Assembly (NCBI GenBank): GCA_002171315.2
Contig: NHFS02000056.1
Span: 1 to 6,122, forward strand
Reading direction: 5' to 3'
From: Euryarchaeota archaeon TMED117
Lineage (GTDB): Archaea > Thermoplasmatota > Poseidoniia > Poseidoniales > Poseidoniaceae
DNA: 6,122 bases
Of the stretch, positions 1-5,673 are shown piece by piece (the first letter of the stretch is position 1; each line of letters opens with the position of its first letter). The notes under the pieces were generated by a model. It had not been told where the DNA came from. It saw only the letters and a program-made list of their open reading frames with translations, and made no database searches. A program made the position numbers and the translations under genes.

Positions 1-2
1 CC

Positions 3-2192
3 GGTAAAAGAATTCATACATATATGTGGATTGCTTCGATAATCACTGTTCTTTTTTCTGGTATCCGATGGATGGACTCAGGCAGGCCAGAAGGGGGTTG
101 GTTCACTGAATCAATCTATCTTGATGCATTCATTGGTTACGTCTTACCAATTCTCTTCACATTGGGACTTGCTTCGTTTGTACAGTTGCGAGTTTCAGCA
201 CATTATGGTGTGCGTAGTGGGCATATCTTACCAATCCCTGACCCGTCGATTCTCCTTTGGCTCTTCTCTGGTCTATCTGCGTCTTACTTTATCTGGCCAT
301 TTGGGGTTTTCTTCATACCTACCTTGCCACGAATGGATGCTCGTCCATGGCCAGATCGTAAATCGTTAGCTTACGCATCACTCAGTGTCCCTTTGGTCAT
401 GTTGTTGAGTGGATTCATTCTCTGGACAAGTGGAATACTTCTCTCATCCGATCCATTTACACTTTCCAGTGAACCGATGAGGCTTAATGCCCCATTCTTG
501 ATTGAACTCTTTGGTTCTGGATTCGACCAATCCTTTGATATCCATTTAGATTGGAGCCACCCCTTCCTCTTTGCAGCTGCATTCTTAACATTAGTTGGTT
601 GGCTTCTTCTACTCCCGATTCCTACTTTCCCAGGCGGACGGTTACTTGTCTCACGAATGGGTATACACGAAGCCCGAAGTTCTGGTACTCAAATTCTAAT
701 GTTCATGATTCTCATCACTGCAGGATTTTTCATCTTCAATGCCTTTGAAGGATTCACAATTTGGATACCAATCCTTGCAGTACTCCTTCCACTGTTATTG
801 TTTATTGGAGGTGATCCGAGAATTCCAGTTCTTCTGGACGGAGATGTTCCATTGGATGAAGAATCTCATCGTAGCCTTGGCATCATTCTCTTTGTTGCAC
901 TCCTATTTGCCATCCCTCCAGAATTCCCTGTGGAACCAGTTGAGCGGTGGGACTCCGATTTAGAATACACAATCGATGATTTAGGCTATGCTGAATTGGG
1001 TGAATTGGTTTGGACTTCTTCCCAAATAATCGAATTGACCAACCCTTCAATGATAGCACAGGCCTACACGATTTCTTTCTCTACATCTGGAAGTTCCGAT
1101 TGGGTTTCAGAACTGTCTTGTGCGTCTACGAATTGTGAAGGTATTCTTGCTTCTGATGATTCGTTATCAATCACACTGAACTTCAGTTATCCGAACTCAT
1201 CTGTTATGCCAACATATCTTGTGTATGATCTTGAATTAACTCTAGGTGATGAGCAATTTATTGAAACCCATACGCTTTATCCTGACCTGAATTCATCAGT
1301 TGGTTCTGAATGGAGTTATCTTCGAACTGAATCAAGTGTGCTCACATGCCTACCAGTCTTCGTCCTAGAGGACATGAGTGCAGTTGCTTCACTGCCGAAT
1401 CTTGATGCTCAATGGGCATCCTATCTCTGGTTTGATGGTGAAGCGGGCTTGGAGACAGAGGTAGGTTCACAATCAGAATTGATGTGCCTAGAGAGTAACG
1501 ATTACGCTCTAACACATTCCCTAACAACAGAATTGGGCGTTGTTGAACTTGATGGAAATGAATTCAATGTTGGGTTCAATAAGACGTGGCCTCATGTTGT
1601 TTCCGCCTCAGAATCAGGTTGGTTAATTTCTAACGAACTTGCATGGGGTACTCCGTTTGAAGACGATACTGGTTTGCTTTACAGAGAAAATACCAGTTCA
1701 TGTACAGGTAATGAGTTCCTCAGTACGCCCCGCCATTCAAACACAACAAACTGGCCATGGGACATGGGTATGTGGCCCAGTCACAAGATACCTGAGATCG
1801 GTGAGAATGAATCATTACAACTCATATTGCCAAGTACCTTCTATTACCACTGTAATCTTGAAACGTTAAATCAAACGAGATTTGAAATTCAAGAAGGTCC
1901 TGATCTGATACTCAGGATAGATAATCAGATCATGAGGCTTTGGGATGCTCCATTGGAACTCCATTCTGAAAGAGTCACCTTCTCTCTTTACAACAGCAAT
2001 AATGAATCCATACTTCTACGTCATGAGACGAATGGAGACGCTCTGTGGAATCTCTCTTCCTTGCCAGATGCTCTACCCCAAGGATGGACAGACATCGATA
2101 TCCCCTTGCCAATAGGTGGGCTTAACACAGTTCAATTAATTCATCAAGATGGAGCAATACTGGTTCATTTTGGTGGCTATGTGGAGGACTAG
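3..2192 (+). CDS. Site-2-protease-like (M50) membrane protein lacking catalytic residues, with large C-terminal ectodomain; N-terminus cut by window edge
   Basis: Residue numbers count from the ATG at 24. No stop separates that ATG from the window edge, and it falls inside what looks like the first membrane helix, so the real start probably lies upstream. About eight hydrophobic segments fill residues 1-300 (roughly 1-14, 33-56, 76-100, 115-141, 179-198, 218-240, 244-264, 284-298). The order of landmarks resembles cyanobacterial/plant EGY-type S2P proteases: a helix ending in YGV (61-63), an FGVFF segment (93-97), PDRKSL (110-115) matching the family PNRKAL, and LPIPTFPGGR (197-206) matching LPIPPLDGGR. 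The HExxH position reads ASFVQ (50-54) and the third zinc ligand Asp is Pro203, so I infer no protease activity. Residues 301-722 form a soluble, probably extracytoplasmic region with six Cys (366, 371, 442, 488, 560, 610) and ten N-x-S/T sequons; residues 1-365 contain neither. Function unknown; a scaffold or substrate-binding pseudoprotease is possible. The M50 relationship is by-eye alignment only. Confidence 0.8.
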   Translation, partial: GKRIHTYMWIASIITVLFSGIRWMDSGRPEGGWFTESIYLDAFIGYVLPILFTLGLASFVQLRVSAHYGVRSGHILPIPDPSILLWLFSGLSASYFIWPFGVFFIPTLPRMDARPWPDRKSLAYASLSVPLVMLLSGFILWTSGILLSSDPFTLSSEPMRLNAPFLIELFGSGFDQSFDIHLDWSHPFLFAAAFLTLVGWLLLLPIPTFPGGRLLVSRMGIHEARSSGTQILMFMILITAGFFIFNAFEGFTIWIPILAVLLPLLLFIGGDPRIPVLLDGDVPLDEESHRSLGIILFVALLFAIPPEFPVEPVERWDSDLEYTIDDLGYAELGELVWTSSQIIELTNPSMIAQAYTISFSTSGSSDWVSELSCASTNCEGILASDDSLSITLNFSYPNSSVMPTYLVYDLELTLGDEQFIETHTLYPDLNSSVGSEWSYLRTESSVLTCLPVFVLEDMSAVASLPNLDAQWASYLWFDGEAGLETEVGSQSELMCLESNDYALTHSLTTELGVVELDGNEFNVGFNKTWPHVVSASESGWLISNELAWGTPFEDDTGLLYRENTSSCTGNEFLSTPRHSNTTNWPWDMGMWPSHKIPEIGENESLQLILPSTFYYHCNLETLNQTRFEIQEGPDLILRIDNQIMRLWDAPLELHSERVTFSLYNSNNESILLRHETNGDALWNLSSLPDALPQGWTDIDIPLPIGGLNTVQLIHQDGAILVHFGGYVED
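171..641 (+). other. Degenerate M50 zinc-site segments (ASFVQ in place of HExxH; PTFPGGR in place of PxLDGGR)
   Basis: Bases 171-185 encode ASFVQ where active S2P enzymes of the EGY type have HELGH, eight residues before the conserved YGV. Bases 612-641 encode LPIPTFPGGR where the family has an LDG motif; the ligand Asp is Pro (codon 630-632). The family AGP motif after the NRK segment reads SVP (residues 121-123). Surrounding non-catalytic landmarks are kept, which suggests an old, stable loss of catalysis and not a sequencing error: three separate sites are changed in one open frame. Confidence 0.65.
2183..2187 (+). promoter_or_regulatory. Shine-Dalgarno GGAGG of panE
   Basis: GGAGG lies within the last codons of the upstream membrane-protein gene, six bases before the ATG at 2194. 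It fixes the panE start at 2194 in preference to the in-frame ATGs at 2149 and 2179, which lie inside the upstream gene and ahead of the Rossmann-fold N-terminus. Confidence 0.75.
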
Positions 2193-2193
2193 T

Positions 2194-3120
2194 ATGCGAA
2201 TTGCAATCATTGGAACTGGTTCAATTGGTTCCCTTGTTGCAGGGTGTCTTGCTTCAACCAGTTGCGATCTTCTGCTTTATGGAAGGGGACTTCATGCAGC
2301 AGAATTAATGGTGAGTGGATTAACTATCTCAGGGGTAAACGACGACCAAATAGACGGGGATAGATGGGAGGTGATTCCATCTGAGCATCCTCTACCTTCT
2401 TCAGTTCATTCATCTTGTGATGTTGTTGTTTTCTCTGGAAAACCTTCTACTGAGACGGAATTTCTTGAGGTTGGTGGAAACCTATTGAAACCTGATGGAA
2501 TTGCATTTTCACTATCTAATGGAATGGGATTTGAAGAAAAGATGGTTCATGCCTTTGGCGCAAAACGTGTTCTTTCCGCAACGACAACGCATGGTGCTTA
2601 CAGGCCAAAACCAGGTCACGTAGAATGGGCTGGGAAAGGCCAAATCATGCTTGGATCTTTCATCCATCCTTTTTCTTTCGAAGATTTCAAACCTCTTTTA
2701 TCCACCTTGAATGAATCAGAATTAGCTCCTCAATGGGTTGATGATGGAAGAGCAGCATTATGGAATAAAATGCTTCTCAATATTGCAATCAACCCTGTTG
2801 CAGCTGTAATTGGAAAAGAAAATTCTGCTCTACTAGAACCAATAATATTCGATTCTGTTGTTGCTTTAATGTTTGAAGGGGTGAAGATTGCACGAATGGA
2901 AGGGATTCAACTCGAATCTGATGAGGTTCTCGTCGATCGATTGCGAGAAGTTCTTGTTCAAACTGGTTCAAATTATTGTTCAATGCTACAAGATGTTCGT
3001 GCAGGAAGGCCGACTGAAATTGAAATCCTGAATGCTGAAATCTGTAGGAGAGGGGAGCGATTAGGTGTTGCAACCCCTCTAAATCAACTCATGACCTCTC
3101 TTATTCGTCAGTTACGATAA
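2194..3120 (+). CDS. panE: 2-dehydropantoate 2-reductase (ketopantoate reductase)
   Basis: This enzyme reduces 2-dehydropantoate (ketopantoate) to pantoate with NADPH, a cytoplasmic step towards pantothenate and coenzyme A. The 308-residue protein has the usual family length. It opens with MRIAIIGTGSIGS (GxGxxG at 7-12, Rossmann fold), followed by Arg31, the position tied to NADPH binding in the E. coli enzyme. Residues equivalent to the E. coli active-site set are in place with constant offsets: Lys83, Asn109 (NGMG), catalytic Lys192 with Asn196 and Asn200 (K-x3-N-x3-N), Ser263 (SMLQD) and Glu275 (GRPTEIE). The C-terminal helical domain ends with the typical GVATPLNQLM. The gene starts one base after the stop of the upstream membrane protein and has a GGAGG site, so it is probably cotranscribed with it. 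Its 3' end overlaps convergent nadB by 20 bp. Related ApbA-family reductases with other substrates exist, but the complete active-site set favours ketopantoate. Confidence 0.9.
   Translation: MRIAIIGTGSIGSLVAGCLASTSCDLLLYGRGLHAAELMVSGLTISGVNDDQIDGDRWEVIPSEHPLPSSVHSSCDVVVFSGKPSTETEFLEVGGNLLKPDGIAFSLSNGMGFEEKMVHAFGAKRVLSATTTHGAYRPKPGHVEWAGKGQIMLGSFIHPFSFEDFKPLLSTLNESELAPQWVDDGRAALWNKMLLNIAINPVAAVIGKENSALLEPIIFDSVVALMFEGVKIARMEGIQLESDEVLVDRLREVLVQTGSNYCSMLQDVRAGRPTEIEILNAEICRRGERLGVATPLNQLMTSLIRQLR
3101..3120. other. Tail-to-tail overlap of panE and nadB
   Basis: The panE stop TAA (3118-3120, + strand) lies inside the last codons of nadB, and the nadB stop TAA (3101-3103, - strand) lies inside the last codons of panE. 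The 20 bp are therefore coding on both strands, with no intergenic terminator. Any transcript end for either gene must fall within the other gene. Confidence 0.9.
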
Positions 3121-4705
3121 GATCCTTGTTGAAATGGAGTCCTCTGTTTTCGGTTCGAGTATTCGCATCTTCTGCTACAAGGCGCCCTACCAAGACCATA
3201 TTCCTAAGTTCTACAATTTCACGAGTAGGGAGGCTTGTTTCCCAAATAGCATCAATTTCTTGTTCTAAGAGGGTCAGGCGACGAATCGCTCGTTGAAGGC
3301 GTGAATATTTCCTCGATACACCGACTTCAAATCGCATCGTTTGGTTCAATGTTGTGCGGTCGTGAGCAATTGGGCCATGCTCTGATAACATGTCTAACCC
3401 CTCTGATCTCCACTCAGGCAGGACTTGATGTTCTGAAGATGGAGGGTTTTCAATAAGATATTCTGAGGTTTGGTGAGCAAACACAACCGCTTCAAGCAAA
3501 CTATTCGAGGCAAGTCTATTCGCTCCATGCATACCAGTACAAGCCACTTCACCAATAGCAAAGAGTCCGGGTATAGTTTCATTATCTGAGGCCAGGAAAA
3601 CTCTCCCATGAATATCCACCTTTAGTCCACCAACCATGTAATGTGCTGCAGGTCCGACTGGCAATGGGTCAGTTCCGAGCGTTAATCCATAGGTTTGCAG
3701 ACGTTTAGCAATCATTGGGAATCGTTTCCTCAATTTATCTCCGTCTAAGTGTTCGGTAACGAGCCAAACATGAGATTTTCCAGTTTCTGCAAGCCTTTGG
3801 TCGATCGCTCTGGCAACAATATCTCTTGTTGCCATCGATCCTTCTTTCGAGGCAGTAAGCGTGAAAGAAAGGCTTGCTGGGTCTTGCAATTTATTATTGC
3901 ACCATTTGTTATATCCTTCATGGTCGAGAAGTACAGCCCCTTCTCCACGAAGAGCTTCTGTAATCAAAAATGGCCGTTCACCTTCCATCATTAAAGCAGT
4001 TGGATGGAATTGTACATACGCCATGTCTTCAATGCAAGCCCCTGTTCTATAGGCCATGGCAACACCATCACCAGTTGCAACCGAGGGATTTGTCGTCTTA
4101 TCCCATAATTGTCCAGCTCCACCTGTTGCAAGAAGAACTGCCCCACCAGAGATCGTCTCGACATTCCCAGAATCTTGGTCTAATGCCCAAACACCACAAA
4201 TTCCTTTTCTAGGATCTTTATGTTCTCTTTGAATGAGGTCAATTGCTAATGTATTGGGCTTCAATGAAATATTCGGATGTCGCCGTGCAGCATCGTTTAG
4301 AGCACGTTCAATCTCTCTGCCAGTTGCATCTTTAGCGTGTAGGATACGACGAGAGGAATGGCCACCTTCTTGTGCTAATTGGAATTCTCCGTCGGTGGTT
4401 TTCTCAAAGTTGACGCCAATTTCAAGTAAATCTTGAATGCGGCCACCTGCTTCTTCAACAACCATCTGTACAACTGATTCGTTGCACATACCAGCGCCTG
4501 CGCGTAGTGTATCTGCGACATGTCCTTCGATTTCCTGAACATTTGTCTTATCAAGAATTGCTGCGATTCCACCCTGGGCCCAATTTGTTGAAGAGTCCTT
4601 AGGACGCTGTTTGGTAAGAACCGTAACCATAAGTCCAGCGTTAGCAAGTCGTAATGCTGCAAATAGCCCTGCGATACCCGTACCGATGATGAGCACTCGC
4701 GGCAT
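3101..4705 (-). CDS. nadB: L-aspartate oxidase (FAD-dependent)
   Basis: This flavoenzyme oxidises L-aspartate to iminoaspartate, using oxygen or fumarate, and quinolinate synthase (NadA) then uses the product for NAD synthesis. The 534 residues match the usual length (E. coli about 540). Visible elements are the N-terminal FAD dinucleotide motif GTGIAG (8-13), STNWAQGGIAA (39-49), EGGHSSRRILHAKDATG (113-129, with Glu113 matching the substrate-binding Glu121 of E. coli), FHPTAL (233-238), TEALRGEGA (249-257), RDIVARAID with Arg294 (E. coli Arg290), AAHYMVGG with His355 (E. coli His351), and GEVACTGMHGANRLASNSLLE (385-405, Arg397). The C-terminal three-helix domain ends with the NadB-typical RGLHF. 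This pattern separates it from succinate dehydrogenase/fumarate reductase flavoproteins. An in-frame TAG 12 bases before the ATG fixes the start. nadA and nadC are not in the window. The 3' end overlaps panE. Confidence 0.93.
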   Translation of the reverse strand: MPRVLIIGTGIAGLFAALRLANAGLMVTVLTKQRPKDSSTNWAQGGIAAILDKTNVQEIEGHVADTLRAGAGMCNESVVQMVVEEAGGRIQDLLEIGVNFEKTTDGEFQLAQEGGHSSRRILHAKDATGREIERALNDAARRHPNISLKPNTLAIDLIQREHKDPRKGICGVWALDQDSGNVETISGGAVLLATGGAGQLWDKTTNPSVATGDGVAMAYRTGACIEDMAYVQFHPTALMMEGERPFLITEALRGEGAVLLDHEGYNKWCNNKLQDPASLSFTLTASKEGSMATRDIVARAIDQRLAETGKSHVWLVTEHLDGDKLRKRFPMIAKRLQTYGLTLGTDPLPVGPAAHYMVGGLKVDIHGRVFLASDNETIPGLFAIGEVACTGMHGANRLASNSLLEAVVFAHQTSEYLIENPPSSEHQVLPEWRSEGLDMLSEHGPIAHDRTTLNQTMRFEVGVSRKYSRLQRAIRRLTLLEQEIDAIWETSLPTREIVELRNMVLVGRLVAEDANTRTENRGLHFNKDLIVTDE

Positions 4706-4753
4706 CGTTTGTTCCTAATGGTCGTGGTTCTTGACAACATCGGTTTGTTCCTG
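4703..4753 (-). repeat. Imperfect direct repeat of the nadB ribosome-binding-site/ATG unit
   Basis: Read on the minus strand, AGGAACAAACCGATG (4753-4739, its ATG completed at 4738) is followed by AGGAACAAACGATG (4716-4703), differing by one inserted C. The second copy contains the AGGA motif and the real nadB ATG. The first copy has the same layout with an ATG at 4740-4738, which is 35 nt upstream and out of frame with nadB. It may be a small local duplication or may influence initiation; the sequence alone does not tell. Confidence 0.6.
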
Positions 4754-4761
4754 CGACACTC

Positions 4762-4770
4762 TAATTTATT
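4762..4770. promoter_or_regulatory. AT-rich TATA-like box in the divergent nadB / membrane-protein gap
   Basis: TAATTTATT is the only A/T run in the 85-bp gap between the divergent starts at 4705 and 4791. Archaeal TATA boxes lie about 25 nt before the transcript start. Counting rightwards gives a start near 4791, exactly the ATG of the membrane protein, and so a leaderless mRNA, in keeping with the absence of a Shine-Dalgarno site there. Counting leftwards gives a start near 4740 and a roughly 35-nt nadB leader. Use in both directions is inferred from position only. Confidence 0.45.
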
Positions 4771-4790
4771 CCCGTCTCTAGGCTCAGTAT

Positions 4791-5549
4791 ATGTTGCGTA
4801 AGTTAATCGGTCTCATGGGCTTGTTAACTCTTGTTTTTGTAATTGCGAATGTACACTTTGGGGCTGTAACTCCGTATATCGTTGAGGGAGCTCCTAATTC
4901 AAGAATTGATGTTCTTCGATTGGCAGACCCAGGCTGTACAGTTCCAGAAATGGAAAAAGAAATTTCAGAGACCGGTAGTGCTTTTTGTCTTTCAGAATCA
5001 GGTACTTGGGGCACTGCGGATATTATGCTCTTATGTTGGGGTTTGTTGATTATAACAGCAGGCCGATTCAGAATGCCATCAAATCCTAAGCTTGCCCGAA
5101 GAATTCGTCGGGTCATGATGATATCTGGATCGATGTTGTTCGGTTTAGCAATCCTCGATCGCTTCGAGTTGTTGCCTACAGGTGCAGATTCAGACACACT
5201 CTCCGATTTGGTTCCATTGCCTCTTTCTGCATGGCAACTACAAATCATCATGGCCATAGTTGGGGCCTTACTTCTCAGAGGCCCGAAATATCATGTCTCT
5301 GAATTTGAAGAGAATTACCGATCATTGGAGTCGGAGCGTGAGAAGGAATTGAGAATGCAACAAGTCTTCAATCAAAAGGCAAGAGATATGGCTGCTTCGA
5401 ATGAAGGTATTGCAAAGAGAAGCCGATTATTGGATAGAGATGCAAGTCTTGTCCCATTCAGGACACGAACCTCTCCGAGGGTACGTGCAACTTGTCCATA
5501 CTGCAAAGGTGGCGGTTGTAAAGAGTGTAGAATGACTGGTGTAGTCTGA
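4791..5549 (+). CDS. Unrecognised four-helix membrane protein with C-terminal CxxC-x4-CxxC metal-binding motif
   Basis: I do not recognise this 252-residue protein. Hydrophobic helices lie at about 5-20, 76-92, 108-122 and 148-163. Basic loops at 1-4 and 91-107 predict that the N-terminus, the middle loop and the C-terminal tail face the cytoplasm. The first outer loop (21-75) carries Cys49 and Cys66, a possible disulphide. The cytoplasmic tail has a charged, Glu/Arg/Gln-rich, coiled-coil-like stretch (about 170-200), a basic linker (RTRTSPRVRA), then CPYCKGGGCKEC (235-246), a compact four-cysteine site resembling half of a DnaJ-type zinc module. It ends six residues later. An in-frame TAG at 4779-4781 and the absence of any earlier ATG fix the start. 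There is no clear ribosome-binding site, so translation may be leaderless. It precedes smc by 124 bp on the same strand, but smc has its own promoter-like box. Zinc binding and any role in regulation or membrane-protein quality control are guesses. Confidence 0.8.
   Translation: MLRKLIGLMGLLTLVFVIANVHFGAVTPYIVEGAPNSRIDVLRLADPGCTVPEMEKEISETGSAFCLSESGTWGTADIMLLCWGLLIITAGRFRMPSNPKLARRIRRVMMISGSMLFGLAILDRFELLPTGADSDTLSDLVPLPLSAWQLQIIMAIVGALLLRGPKYHVSEFEENYRSLESEREKELRMQQVFNQKARDMAASNEGIAKRSRLLDRDASLVPFRTRTSPRVRATCPYCKGGGCKECRMTGVV
5494..5529 (+). other. C-terminal four-cysteine (zinc-site) motif
   Basis: Codons for Cys235, Cys238, Cys243 and Cys246 give C-x2-C-x4-C-x2-C with a GGG turn in the middle. 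Paired CxxC knuckles around glycines are typical of rubredoxin-like and DnaJ-type zinc sites. The spacing is unusually short and sits almost at the protein's end, so it may bind one metal alone or need a partner subunit. Confidence 0.6.
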
Positions 5550-5673
5550 GTACGGCACCATTTTCACTACTCTCAAACGTGTGCCATAGACGCATAATCA
5601 ACCGATTGTTTAAATCCTCTCGATGTACGGTGTTCGCGTTAAGGTCAGTGAAATATCTGGCAGAGGGATTGGG
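5550..5673 (+). promoter_or_regulatory. Intergenic region ahead of smc with TTTAAA box and AGAGGG ribosome-binding site
   Basis: The 124-bp gap holds a TTTAAA TATA-like box at 5609-5614, predicting a transcript start near 5637. A purine-rich AGAGGG at 5662-5667 lies six bases before the smc ATG at 5674. A TTTT run at 5561-5564, just after the upstream stop, could serve as a weak archaeal terminator. GTACGG occurs at both 5550-5555 and 5625-5630, probably by chance. There is no small gene in the gap. Confidence 0.45.

Noticed and set aside
2789..3073. 94-codon minus-strand frame antisense to panE
   Set aside because: It covers the PanE active-site region (Lys192 to Glu275), whose coding role is clear; the antisense product is Gln/Leu-rich and featureless.
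3749..4212. Overlapping plus-strand frames antisense to nadB
   Set aside because: They are mirror images of strongly conserved NadB coding sequence, with low-complexity products and no ribosome-binding site of note.
4375..4740. 121-codon minus-strand frame overlapping the nadB start, opening at the duplicated AGGA/ATG unit
   Set aside because: It runs out of frame through conserved nadB codons and its product has no domain-like features. Only its start site is of interest, and that is reported as a leader finding.
4784..5257. 157-codon minus-strand frame antisense to the four-helix membrane protein
   Set aside because: The plus strand encodes a coherent membrane protein with helices, charged loops and a cysteine motif. 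The antisense product lacks recognisable features and would cover the divergent promoter.
5554..5585. GGCAC / GTGCC inverted repeat as a terminator hairpin after the four-helix membrane protein
   Set aside because: It has only five paired bases around a 22-nt loop and no T run following the second arm.
5623..5673. Earlier in-frame ATG at 5623 as the smc start
   Set aside because: It would add 17 residues before the canonical SMC N-terminus and lies upstream of the transcript start predicted from TTTAAA. The ATG at 5674 has AGAGGG at suitable spacing.
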